Below are positions 37,378 to 46,034 of a stretch of DNA of 64,000 nt, piece after piece; the stretch's first letter is position 1; each line of letters opens with the position of its first letter. The stretch comes from Roseiarcus sp963717215 (lineage in GTDB: Bacteria > Pseudomonadota > Alphaproteobacteria > Rhizobiales > Beijerinckiaceae): the NCBI GenBank assembly GCA_963717215.1, contig CAVQVS010000004.1, positions 310,001-374,000 on the forward strand, in the 5' to 3' direction. Both the position numbers and the translations under genes were made by a program. The notes beneath the pieces are model-generated. The model saw nothing but the letters and a program-made list of their open reading frames with translations. It was not told where the DNA came from and did not search any database.

Positions 37378-37660
37378 CTTCGTCCTCCCGTTCATGCGCC
37401 GCGCCGATCGCGGGAGACGTTGACGCCGAGCGCGCATGTGTGATCGGTGTCAACATTGCGCACGGCGGGTCTGGAATGTCCAGCGATGGCCATAACCGCG
37501 CGTTCAGACGGCGGCTTCTCACTTGGCAAGATTCTTCACTGAGCGAACAGACGAGGACGGGTCCAACGGCCCAACGGCCCGGCCCGCTATCCCGATGTCT
37601 TCGATCGAGCCGCGCTCGCGACGCAATTCGTTTGATGCGCCATGAGCGCCGCGAGCCTGC

Positions 37661-38320
37661 TTAGCCTGGCTGCTTGACGATGCGAATGTAGGGCTTTGGC
37701 GAGCGCCAGCCTTCCGGAAACATCTTTTTGGCGTCGTCATCGCTGACCGAGCCAGAGATGATGACGTCCTCGCCGTGCTTCCAGTTCACCGGCGTCGAAA
37801 CCTTGTGCTTCGCGGTGAGCTGCATGGAATCGACCACGCGCAGGATCTCGTCGAAGTTGCGGCCGGTGGTCATCGGGTAGGCCAGCATGAGCTTGATCTT
37901 CTTGTCGGGGCCGATGACATAGACGTTGCGCACGGCCTGGTTCGTCGCCGCCGTCCGGCCTTCCGATGTGCCGGTCTCTTCCGCGGGCAGCATGCCGTAA
38001 AGCTTGGAGACAGCGAGATCCCTGTCGGCGATGATCGGGTAGTTGACCTTCGATCCCTGGGTTTCTTCGATGTCGGCGAGCCAACGCGCATGAGCGTCGC
38101 TTGGGTCAACGCTCAGGCCGATAAGCTTTGTGTTGCGCTTAGTGAACTCGGGCTCGATCTTCGCCATGTAGCCGAGCTCGGTCGTGCAGACCGGGGTGAA
38201 ATCCTTAGGGTGGGAAAACAGGATCGCCCACTTGTCGCCGATCCACTCGTGGAAGCTGATCTTGCCCTGCGTGGTTTCAGCGGTGAAGTCGGGCGCAGTC
38301 TCGTTGAGGCGAAGGGACAT
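37661..38320 (-). CDS. 1-Cys peroxiredoxin (Prx6 type)
   Basis: 219-residue thiol peroxidase. The peroxidatic cysteine lies in DFTPVCTTELG. There is no other cysteine in the protein, so it is a 1-Cys Prx. The C-terminal extension (VSTPVNWKHGEDVIISGSVS) is typical of Prx6. It removes H2O2 and organic peroxides in the cytoplasm with an external reductant. ATG 38320 follows GGAAGAAC. It is divergent from the cyclase gene. Confidence 0.93.
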   Translation of the reverse strand: MSLRLNETAPDFTAETTQGKISFHEWIGDKWAILFSHPKDFTPVCTTELGYMAKIEPEFTKRNTKLIGLSVDPSDAHARWLADIEETQGSKVNYPIIADRDLAVSKLYGMLPAEETGTSEGRTAATNQAVRNVYVIGPDKKIKLMLAYPMTTGRNFDEILRVVDSMQLTAKHKVSTPVNWKHGEDVIISGSVSDDDAKKMFPEGWRSPKPYIRIVKQPG

Positions 38321-38520
38321 GAGTTCTTCCAATTGGGCTGGTTAACTGAAGTCCAGTACTTGTATCCATATAAAGCACAGCGCACACGCGGCTCAAGCCC
38401 TGAAGGACAATCCAGCGGCGCCTTAAAGGACACGAAACCGTTACGGCGCCTTATGAGCCGGCACAAGCGCTCGGACGCCGCACATTGGCTTGTCCGTCCG
38501 CGCAGCTTTATGATCCGAGC

Positions 38521-39735
38521 ATGACCGAAGCGGAAATCGCCAAGCTCGCGACCTGGCTCGCGAAAGCGGGGCTTGAGGGACGCACCGAGACCGCGCTTGT
38601 CGAGGGCTTCTGCAGCCGCGCGATCGCCGGCGGCTTGCCGCTCGCGCGCGTGATGATGCTCATCGACACACTCCATCCCATTCACGAGGGCCGGGCGTTT
38701 CGTTGGGAGCGCGAGAAGCCGGAAGCGACCCTGACTGAATATGGCCGAACCACCGAAGGGGAGGCGGCTCAACGGTGGCAGACGAGCCCTCTTTACCGGC
38801 TCTCGACGAGCGGCGACTCAGTGCTGCGCCTGCGTGTGACTGCGGAGACCGAAGCCGAATACCCGTCCTTCGCGGAGTTTCGCGAGGCGAAGTTCACCGA
38901 CTACGTCGCAATCATCAACCGCTTCGCCGAAGACGGCGCGATCGGCGAGATGGATTGCGTATATTCCTATTGGACGACGGATCGAGCCGATGGCTTCAGC
39001 GATGAGGAGCTTGGCGCGCTGAAGCGGCTCTCGCCCTTCCTCGGGCTCGCGATCAAAGCGGTCTCTCTTGCTCGGATCGCGGAAACGCTGGTCGAGACCT
39101 ATCTTGGACGCGACGCAGGCCGGCGAGTGCTTCGAGGCCGCATCGAGCGGGGCGTCGCCGACCGGATCAATACGGTTTTGTGGTTCAGCGATTTGCGCAA
39201 CTACACCCGCATCTCCGACACCTCGCCGCCTGAAGAGATCATCCCGCTACTCAACGACTATGCGGAAGCCATCGTATCGTCGATCCATGAGCATTCCGGC
39301 GACGTTTTGAAGCTGATCGGCGATGGCGTGCTGGCGATCTTTCCTGCCGAGGAACGCAGTCAAGCTTGCGCCGCCGCGCTCGAAGCCGCAGGGGCGGCGC
39401 GGGCGGCGGTCGCCGCCCTGAACGCGCGCCGGTCCGAAAAAGGCTTGCCTTCGACCGACATGTATCTCGGCCTCCATTTCGGCGAGGTTTTTTATGGCAA
39501 CATCGGCAGCAAGGAGCGCCTCGATTTCACCGTGGTTGGACCTGCCGTCAACGAGGTGAGCCGCATCGCCGCCATGTGCCGGTCGGTGGATCAGCCGATC
39601 CTTCTCTCTTCGGCGTTCGCGCAATCCTGCGCCGACCACAGTTTCGCATCCGTGGGACGTTTCGCTCTGCGCGGCGTCGGCAGGCCACAGGAATTGTTCA
39701 CCCTCGATCTGCTCGAGAGCCCTTTGAACGGTTAA
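38521..39735 (+). CDS. Class III adenylate/guanylate cyclase
   Basis: 404 residues. The N-terminal ~200 residues form an unassigned regulatory region (IINRFAEDGAIGEMDCVYSY). The C-terminal catalytic domain (~205-385) has metal aspartates in WFSDLRNYT and GDGVLAIF. A base-recognition Asp is in RLDFTVVGPAVN, and the transition-state Asn/Arg are in NEVSR. The Asp favours ATP, hence cAMP. No membrane segments are seen, so it is a soluble cyclase. ATG 38521. Domain form is common in Rhizobiales. Confidence 0.88.
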   Translation: MTEAEIAKLATWLAKAGLEGRTETALVEGFCSRAIAGGLPLARVMMLIDTLHPIHEGRAFRWEREKPEATLTEYGRTTEGEAAQRWQTSPLYRLSTSGDSVLRLRVTAETEAEYPSFAEFREAKFTDYVAIINRFAEDGAIGEMDCVYSYWTTDRADGFSDEELGALKRLSPFLGLAIKAVSLARIAETLVETYLGRDAGRRVLRGRIERGVADRINTVLWFSDLRNYTRISDTSPPEEIIPLLNDYAEAIVSSIHEHSGDVLKLIGDGVLAIFPAEERSQACAAALEAAGAARAAVAALNARRSEKGLPSTDMYLGLHFGEVFYGNIGSKERLDFTVVGPAVNEVSRIAAMCRSVDQPILLSSAFAQSCADHSFASVGRFALRGVGRPQELFTLDLLESPLNG

Positions 39736-39808
39736 CGCCGTCGACCGAACGTCTGGGCAACAAACCACGAAAGTGAGCGTTTCTCCCCCAAATCGAGGAG
39801 ATCGCAAA

Positions 39809-40834
39809 ATGACTTCAGACGGACGCTTCCCTTATTCCCGCCGCGCCATTGTCGGCGCCGGCGGCTTTGGCCTCGTGGCCGCCGCCGCTCCGGCATTCGC
39901 GCAGAGTTCCAAGGAACGGCCTCTCTCGAAGCCAGACGAGGCGTCCGCCCCCGAAGCCCTGCAAGATCCGCGAACCAAATATCCGAAGCCGCCGTTTCGC
40001 CGACAGGAGCAGCCTTGGCCCGGACTTGCGAGCAAGATGGATCCGCGGCCGGACCATGGCGAGACGTCCTACCGCGGTTCCGGTCGCCTCGCCGGCCGCA
40101 AGGCATTGATCACCGGCGGCGATTCCGGCATGGGTCGCGCGGCCGCAATCGCTTTCGCGCGCGAGGGCGCAGACGTCGCGATCAACCACCTGCCGGCGGA
40201 GGAGGAAGATGCCCGCGAGGTGATCGAGCTCATCAAAGCTGATGGTCGAAAAGCCATGTCGATCCCTGGCGACATCCGCGACGAAGCCTTCTGCAAGCGC
40301 CTTGTGGCGGAAGCGGTCGACGGACTCGGTGGTCTCGATGTCCTTGTCAGCAACGCGGGACGGCAACAGACCCGCGCCTCGATCCTCGATCTTTCCACCG
40401 AGGACTTTGACGCGACGATGAAAACCAACATCTATGCGCCATTCTGGATCATCAAGGCGGCGTTGCCTCATATGCCTCCAGGCTCCGCCATTATCGGCAC
40501 CGCCTCCGAGCAAGCCTACGATCCGTCGCCCGATCTCTATGATTATGCGCAGACGAAGGCCGCGACGATGAACTACGTGAAGTCGCTGGCCAAGCAGCTC
40601 GCGTCGAAAGGCATTCGCGTGAACGCGGTCGCGCCCGGGCCGATCTGGACGCCGTTGCAAGTGAGCGGCGGCGCCACGCAGGAAAAGCTGGAGAAGTTCG
40701 GCGGCCAGACGCCGCTCGGCCGGCCCGGCCAACCTGCCGAGCTCGGATCGATCTACGTCCAATTGGCGATGTCGGACGCGAGCTATGCGACGGGTCAGGT
40801 CTATGGCTCGGCAGGAGGAAGCGGGCAGCCTTGA
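39809..40834 (+). CDS. Tat-exported short-chain dehydrogenase (YghA type)
   Basis: 341 residues. A twin-arginine leader (YSRRAIVGAGGFGLVAAAAP) is followed by a Pro-rich linker (PRTKYPKPPFRRQEQPWPGL). Then comes an SDR core with cofactor loop ITGGDSGMGRAAAIAFAREG, SNAG, a Ser in IGTASEQ and the catalytic YDYAQTKAA. This long N-terminal layout is that of the YghA/'glucose and ribitol dehydrogenase-like' group. Export of an NAD(P)-binding protein via Tat would need folding with cofactor inside first. GAGGAG precedes the ATG. Confidence 0.88.
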   Translation: MTSDGRFPYSRRAIVGAGGFGLVAAAAPAFAQSSKERPLSKPDEASAPEALQDPRTKYPKPPFRRQEQPWPGLASKMDPRPDHGETSYRGSGRLAGRKALITGGDSGMGRAAAIAFAREGADVAINHLPAEEEDAREVIELIKADGRKAMSIPGDIRDEAFCKRLVAEAVDGLGGLDVLVSNAGRQQTRASILDLSTEDFDATMKTNIYAPFWIIKAALPHMPPGSAIIGTASEQAYDPSPDLYDYAQTKAATMNYVKSLAKQLASKGIRVNAVAPGPIWTPLQVSGGATQEKLEKFGGQTPLGRPGQPAELGSIYVQLAMSDASYATGQVYGSAGGSGQP

Positions 40835-40915
40835 GACCATACCCGAAGCAAGTCCTGCGCGGCGTGTTTCAGCCGCGGCTTGACGCGCCCTTCGTGCCGC
40901 CTGATACGACGCGGC

Positions 40916-41671
40916 ATGATTGCGCCTGTTCCCTGCGTCCTTAAGGTCGAGCGCCTGGAAAAATCGTTCGGCGACGTGCGGGCGGTGGAGGGAGTGAGCT
41001 TCCATGTCGCACCGGGCGAGATCGTCGGCTTGCTCGGCCCGAATGGCGCCGGCAAGACGACAACCATCAACATGATCCTGGGCGTTCTCGAGCCGACTTC
41101 CGGCCGGATCGAGATCGAGGGCGTCAACCTCGCAGTCGATCGCACCAAAGCTTTATCCTGCACCAACTTTGCCGCTGTCTACGCGCCTCTGCCCGGCAAT
41201 CTCACCGTGGAGCAGAACATGCGCGTGTTCGGTATGCTGTATGCCGTTCCGGACCTCTCCGCGCGAATCGAGAAGCTGCTCAACGTCTATGATCTCGTGC
41301 GTTACCGGCGGACCAAGGCGGGCGTTTTGTCGTCCGGCGAGCAGACCCGCCTCAGCCTCGCCAAGGCGATGCTCAATAAGCCGCGACTGCTCCTCCTCGA
41401 TGAGCCCACCGCCTCGATCGATCCCTCGAACGCCCGCGACATTCGCGCCGGCATCGCCAAGTTCGTCGACAATGGAATTTGCGGCGTGTTGTGGACGAGC
41501 CACAACATGTACGAGGTGCAGGCGGTCTGTGACCGCGTGCTGTTCCTGTCTCACGGACGGATTGTGCTCGAGGGCGATCCGAAGACACTGCCCGAGGAGC
41601 ACGGCGCAGCAACTCTCGACGACCTGTTCGTCAATGTCGCGCAAGAGGCGCTACACGGGAGCAGCCGATGA
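40916..41671 (+). CDS. ABC-2 transporter ATP-binding protein
   Basis: 251-residue nucleotide-binding domain. Walker A is PNGAGKTT, the signature is LSSGEQTR, and Walker B is LLLLDEPTASID, with the H-loop in WTSHNMYE. The Q-loop is replaced by FAAVYAPLPGN (A/V instead of Q), a mild divergence. The ATG at 40916 lies in a natural N-terminal context. It overlaps the permease gene by 4 bp (ATGA), so they form one exporter of the drug/polysaccharide/lipid type with unknown cargo. Confidence 0.9.
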   Translation: MIAPVPCVLKVERLEKSFGDVRAVEGVSFHVAPGEIVGLLGPNGAGKTTTINMILGVLEPTSGRIEIEGVNLAVDRTKALSCTNFAAVYAPLPGNLTVEQNMRVFGMLYAVPDLSARIEKLLNVYDLVRYRRTKAGVLSSGEQTRLSLAKAMLNKPRLLLLDEPTASIDPSNARDIRAGIAKFVDNGICGVLWTSHNMYEVQAVCDRVLFLSHGRIVLEGDPKTLPEEHGAATLDDLFVNVAQEALHGSSR

Positions 41672-42471
41672 ACTCTTCGCGCATCGGCGCCATCGTGTTG
41701 CGGATGTTCTATCTCTATCGCGGCAGTCCGCAGCGCATTTTTCCGATTTTTATCTTTGTCGCGATCGATATCTTGGTTTGGGGTTTTCTCACCCGCTACC
41801 TCAATTCCGTGTCGCGTGCGGACTTCAATTTCGTGCCGGCGCTGCTCGGCGCGGTCCTCCTGTGGGATTTTCTGACCCGGGTGATGCAGCAAATCACGAT
41901 GACGTTGTTCGAGGACGTGTGGACGCGAAATTTTCTCAATTTCTTCGCCTCTCCGTTGCGCACGTCCGAATATCTAGTGGGCCTCCTGATCGTCGCGATC
42001 ATCACCAGCGGGTTGAGCCTTGTCGCCATGCTCGTGCTTGCGCAAATCGCGTTCGGCCTGTCCTTTCTCTCCTACGGGTTGCCGATCGCCCCTTTCCTCA
42101 TGGTGTTGTTCATCACCGGTATCGCGCTCGGCATCGCCGCCTCGGCGCTGGTGTTGAGGCTCGGGCCCGCGTCCGAATGGCTCATCTGGCCAATCCCGAT
42201 GCTGATCTCGCCATTCGCGGGCGTGTTCTACCCGGTGGCGGTTTTGCCCGGTTGGATGCAGGCGATCGCCCTCATCCTGCCGCCAGCCTATGTGTTTGAA
42301 GGGATGCGCTCGGTCGTCGCCGGACAAGGCGCGCCTTGGGATCGCCTGGCGATCGGAGGAGCGCTGGCGCTTGTCTACCTTGTGCTCGCCTGCATGTTCT
42401 TCTTCGCCGTCTATCGCGCGGTGATCCGCAACGGCCTCATCGCCCGCTACAGCGCCGAGACGGTGAGCTAG
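41668..42471 (+). CDS. ABC-2 transporter permease
   Basis: 267 residues with six membrane helices, in the ABC2_membrane layout. The N-terminal amphipathic part is RMFYLYRGSPQRIFPIF, and the last helix ends near AVYRAVIRNG. Translation is coupled to the ATPase gene by ATGA overlap. It probably works as a homodimer with that ATPase. The substrate is not visible from sequence. Confidence 0.9.
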   Translation: MNSSRIGAIVLRMFYLYRGSPQRIFPIFIFVAIDILVWGFLTRYLNSVSRADFNFVPALLGAVLLWDFLTRVMQQITMTLFEDVWTRNFLNFFASPLRTSEYLVGLLIVAIITSGLSLVAMLVLAQIAFGLSFLSYGLPIAPFLMVLFITGIALGIAASALVLRLGPASEWLIWPIPMLISPFAGVFYPVAVLPGWMQAIALILPPAYVFEGMRSVVAGQGAPWDRLAIGGALALVYLVLACMFFFAVYRAVIRNGLIARYSAETVS

Positions 42472-42581
42472 GCTCTCTGTCGCGCCCGAGGCGGGACACG
42501 GTTCGGACACGATGTCACACTAGCCCTCCTCTTGGAGGAACGAATCGAAGCGCCGGTGGTTCTTCGACAATGAGGGGTAGA

Positions 42582-45098
42582 ATGGCGCAACGTATTAAGG
42601 CAGTTTTTGCTGCTATTTTGATTACGGTCTCGGGTCTTCTCGCGCTGGCGGCGCAAGCTCAACAACCAGCGCCGAACCCTCGCATCGCTCTGGTCATCGG
42701 CAACGCGACGTATCGAGACGCGGCGTTAGCGACCACCGCCAACGACGCCGGCCTCGTCGCCCAGACGTTGCAGGCGGCGGGTTTTGACGTGGTTGGCGCG
42801 CGGGACCTCGACGGTCAGTCTCTGCGCACGGCGCTGCGCGATTTCCTGCAGAAGGCAGCGGCGGCTGGCCCCGACATGCAGGCCTTCGTCTACCTCTCCG
42901 GCCGCGCGGTTCAGTACAACGGCGACAATTATTTCGTGCCGGTCGACGCTCAGATCAATCGTGACGCCGATGTGCCGATCGAAGCGATCCGCATTGCCGA
43001 TTTCAGCCACGCGCTTGCCGCGACGCCCGGACGAGCGCGGATCATCGTTCTCGACGGGGCGCGCGCCAATCTCTATGCGACCCAGGGTTCGCCGCTGGCG
43101 CCAGGGCTTGCTCTGGTCGACCCTGAACGTGGCGAACTGCTGGCGTTCAACGCGGCTCCGGGCACTTTGGCCGGCGACGAGGAGGGTCCGTACGGGGTCT
43201 ACGGCAAGACGCTTTCCGGCGCGATCCGGCAGGGCGGCGTGGACATCGTTCAGGCGTTCGACCAGACTCGCGTATCGGTCAACGCGGAGACGCAAGGGGC
43301 GTTGCTGCCGTGGAGCGCCTCCAAACTCGACGGCCCGTTTTACGTCTTCGAGCGCGCCGCCGACGCGCCCCCTCCGGCCCTCTCGTTCGCGCAGACGGAG
43401 CGTAAGCCGATATCGAGCTTTTCCGCCGAGGACGCCTACGCCGCCGCGATCGAGCGAGACACGCTCAAGGGCTATCGCGAGTTCCTAGCCGCCTATCCGC
43501 ACTCCGACCAGGCGCGACGGGTGCGCGCCATTCTCGCATTCCGACGAGAAGCCGCCTACTGGCGCCACACCGTCGGCGCCGACACGCCGCGAGCTTACTG
43601 GACGTATCTGCACGCCTATCCCAAGGGGCCGCACATCCCTGACGCGCGCCGGCGCCTCGCCATGCTCTCGGCCGAGTTCGAACCGCCGCCGGACTTTCGG
43701 CCGGAAGCTTTCGCCGATCTTCCGCCGCCGCCGCCCGACGAACTCGCCTACTACGACCAGCCTTCTTACGCGTTTGACGATTTCGGTCCGCCTCCCCCTC
43801 CGCCGCCGCCGGAATATGGCTATGTCGAAGATGACGGTTGGCGCGACTTGCCTCCGCCTCCGCCGCCTGCCGAGATCGGCCTGCTCCCAGTGCTCGGCGT
43901 TGCTCTTCCGATCGCCGTTGGCGCAGTCGCTTTCCAACACGGTTTTCACCACGACGGCATAGCGCCGCGCGGCCAGCCGCGGTTGCCTCGGGCGGCTTTC
44001 GCGCCGCCGCCGCTGCCCGCCCACATCAGACCGGTAGCGCCGCCAGCGCCGGTCGCGGTCGCGGTCGCTCCTGCGGGCAACACGGCTGTCGTCAAGCCGC
44101 TAAGGCCGATCGGGCGATCTGGCCAACCCGGCGGTCGGCCGGGAGGTCCAGGAAAGCCAGGCGGCCCGCCGCCTCAAGCGCCGGGCACCGCGGCAAACCC
44201 GGCAGGCGCCGCGGCAAACCCGGCAGGCGCTGCGATCCCTGTCGCCCCGGCTCCCGCCGCTGGCCAAGCGCTCAAGCCGCTTCCGATTCCGCCAGCGGCA
44301 GCCGCGGCGCCCGCCGCCGTGCTCCCGGCCACCGGGCCAAAGCCGCTAGGCAACGCGGTGCCGCCAGCGGCTGCTGCGAAGCCTGTCGCTCCCGTTGTTC
44401 CGGGCGGCAAGCCTTTGCCGACCCCTCCTGCCGCCGTCGTTGCGCCCAACGCGCCGGTGGCGCCGGGCGGCAAGCCTCTGCCGACCCCTTCTCCCGCAGT
44501 CGTTGCGCCTATCGCTCCGGGCGGCAAGCCTTTGCCGCTTCCGGTCGCGCCGCCAGCGGCCGCCGCGAAGCCTGTTGCTCCCGTCGTTCCGGGCGGCAAG
44601 CCGTTGCCAGTGGCCCCCTCGCCGAACGCGGCGGCTCCAGCCGCGCCGCCCGCCGCCAAATTGCCGGCGCCGACCGCCGCGCCGACCCTAACCAAAGCGC
44701 TTACAGCCCCACCGCTCCCTGTCCAGGCGCCCAAGCCGCCGCCCGCGGCTGTAGGTACGCCGGCGCCGAGGCCCAATGTCGTGGCTCAGCCCCCGGTCGT
44801 CGCGCCGCGCGTTCCGGCTTCGCCGCCTGCGGTTCACGCGCCGGTGCCGCCGCCAGTCGTCCACGCTCCTCCCCCGCCAGTCGTCCACGCTCCTCCCCCG
44901 CCAGTCGTCCACGCTCCTCCCCCGCCAGTCGTCCACGCTCCTCCCCCGCCAGTCGTCCACGCTCCTCCCCCGCCAGTCGTCCACGCTCCCCCTCCGCCGG
45001 TCGTCCACGCTCCTCCTCCGCCGGTCGTTCGGGCGCCGCCGCCGGTCGCACACCCGCCAGCGTGCGGAAGGCCTGGGCTGCCGCCCTGTCCGAAGTAG
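42582..45098 (+). CDS. Caspase-fold (C14) pseudoenzyme with proline-rich repeat tail
   Basis: 838 residues. A signal peptide (ending LAAQAQQ) leads into a caspase-like domain (~33-270) beginning RIALVIGNATYRDAAL. At the catalytic sites the usual SGHG is SGRA (Arg108 for His) and the usual DACR is DGAR (Ala160 for Cys), so both dyad residues are lost. A helical region (~285-375) follows, then Pro-rich segments, one hydrophobic segment (GLLPVLGVALPIAVGAVAF) and a long Ala/Pro/Gly/Lys tail. The tail includes seven VVHAPPPP units (DNA unit 24 bp, 44856-45023). GAGGGG precedes ATG 42582. Probably a binding or scaffold protein in the envelope. Confidence 0.8.
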   Translation: MAQRIKAVFAAILITVSGLLALAAQAQQPAPNPRIALVIGNATYRDAALATTANDAGLVAQTLQAAGFDVVGARDLDGQSLRTALRDFLQKAAAAGPDMQAFVYLSGRAVQYNGDNYFVPVDAQINRDADVPIEAIRIADFSHALAATPGRARIIVLDGARANLYATQGSPLAPGLALVDPERGELLAFNAAPGTLAGDEEGPYGVYGKTLSGAIRQGGVDIVQAFDQTRVSVNAETQGALLPWSASKLDGPFYVFERAADAPPPALSFAQTERKPISSFSAEDAYAAAIERDTLKGYREFLAAYPHSDQARRVRAILAFRREAAYWRHTVGADTPRAYWTYLHAYPKGPHIPDARRRLAMLSAEFEPPPDFRPEAFADLPPPPPDELAYYDQPSYAFDDFGPPPPPPPPEYGYVEDDGWRDLPPPPPPAEIGLLPVLGVALPIAVGAVAFQHGFHHDGIAPRGQPRLPRAAFAPPPLPAHIRPVAPPAPVAVAVAPAGNTAVVKPLRPIGRSGQPGGRPGGPGKPGGPPPQAPGTAANPAGAAANPAGAAIPVAPAPAAGQALKPLPIPPAAAAAPAAVLPATGPKPLGNAVPPAAAAKPVAPVVPGGKPLPTPPAAVVAPNAPVAPGGKPLPTPSPAVVAPIAPGGKPLPLPVAPPAAAAKPVAPVVPGGKPLPVAPSPNAAAPAAPPAAKLPAPTAAPTLTKALTAPPLPVQAPKPPPAAVGTPAPRPNVVAQPPVVAPRVPASPPAVHAPVPPPVVHAPPPPVVHAPPPPVVHAPPPPVVHAPPPPVVHAPPPPVVHAPPPPVVHAPPPPVVRAPPPVAHPPACGRPGLPPCPK
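44856..45023 (+). repeat. Seven tandem 24-bp repeats within the caspase-fold gene
   Basis: Seven head-to-tail units of the 24-mer GTCGTCCACGCTCCTCCCCC plus GCCA, the last two slightly diverged. In frame they encode VVHAPPPP. The near identity suggests recent expansion by slippage; copy number may vary between strains. Confidence 0.85.
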
Positions 45099-45099
45099 A

Positions 45100-45135
45100 C
45101 GCGCTTCGTTCACCGCGAACGGTGAACGAAGCGCG
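45100..45135 (+). terminator. Strong hairpin after the caspase-fold gene
   Basis: A 16-bp perfect stem (CGCGCTTCGTTCACCG and its complement) closed by CGAA, starting right after the TAG stop. It lacks a T tract and is followed by GC-rich sequence, so it may act as an mRNA 3' stabiliser or as a Rho-assisted terminator. The rest of the gap to 45326 has no gene. Confidence 0.55.
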
Positions 45136-45326
45136 CGCGCGCTGTGCGACAAGTCGCGATGGGAACGAGCATCCGATTTAGCCGACGCGGTGTTTGCCAA
45201 AGCAAGAAACGCAGGGCGCGGAGGGTCTCGTCTTAAGCGGCGCGCAGCCGAGCAAGATTGCGTAACTGGGGTGGTTACTCTACTAGCTGAGCCGCGGCTT
45301 GACCGTGGGCTTCTCGGAGCGTTTTG

Positions 45327-46013
45327 ATGATCAAGTTCTATTATCACCCGTCGCCGAACCCGGCTAAGGTCGCGCTATTCCTTGAAGAATCTGGCCTCGA
45401 ATACGAGGCTGTTCCGGTCGACACGCGCAAGGGCGAACAGCACTCGCCGAGCTATCTCGCCATCAATCCGAATGCGAAGACGCCCTCGATCGTTGACGGA
45501 GAGGCGACCATCTTCGACTCGAGCGCGATCCTGCTTTATCTCGCCGAGAAGACGAAGCGCTTCCTGCCTGAGAATACGCCGAAAGCGCGGGGCGAACTCC
45601 TGTCGTGGCTCTTCTTCGTCTCGAGCGGAGTTGGCCCTTATTCCGGACAGTCCTTCCACTTCAACGTGGCGGCGCCTGAGAAGATCGAATACGCGATCAA
45701 TCGATACAATTTCGAAACGCACAGGCACTGGAAGATCCTCGACGACCGGCTGGCCGGACGGAAGTACGTGCTCGGCGACGTCTATTCGATTGTGGATATG
45801 TCGGTTTGGGGCTGGAGCTCCGCCGCTCCATACCTCTTGGGCGCCGAGACGTGGTCGAAGATGGCCAATGTGAAGCGCCTCGTTGACGAGATCAACGAGC
45901 GCCCGGCTGTCGCTCGCGTCAACAAATTGAAGGAAAAGCACGCCTTCAAGCAAGAGTTCGACGATGAGGCCAAGCGGCACCTGTTCCCGCATCAGACGCG
46001 AAAGGCAGGCTAA
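45327..46013 (+). CDS. Glutathione S-transferase family protein
   Basis: 228 residues. The N-terminal thioredoxin-like domain has YYHPSPNPAKVALFLEESGL, the cis-proline region NAKTPSIVDG and the Glu/Ser pair in IFDSSAILLYLAE. The C-terminal all-helical domain ends near HAFKQEFDDEA. It resembles YfcG/YghU-like bacterial GSTs (glutathione-disulfide-linked or thiol reductase roles). ATG 45327 is preferred to the TTG codon just before it. Standalone gene. Confidence 0.9.
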   Translation: MIKFYYHPSPNPAKVALFLEESGLEYEAVPVDTRKGEQHSPSYLAINPNAKTPSIVDGEATIFDSSAILLYLAEKTKRFLPENTPKARGELLSWLFFVSSGVGPYSGQSFHFNVAAPEKIEYAINRYNFETHRHWKILDDRLAGRKYVLGDVYSIVDMSVWGWSSAAPYLLGAETWSKMANVKRLVDEINERPAVARVNKLKEKHAFKQEFDDEAKRHLFPHQTRKAG

Positions 46014-46034
46014 CTTCCAGCGCGTGTCGGCAAG

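Noticed and set aside
44856..45023. Possible CRISPR-like tandem repeat
   Set aside because: The 24-bp units are contiguous without spacers and are in frame within a coding sequence; it is a protein repeat.
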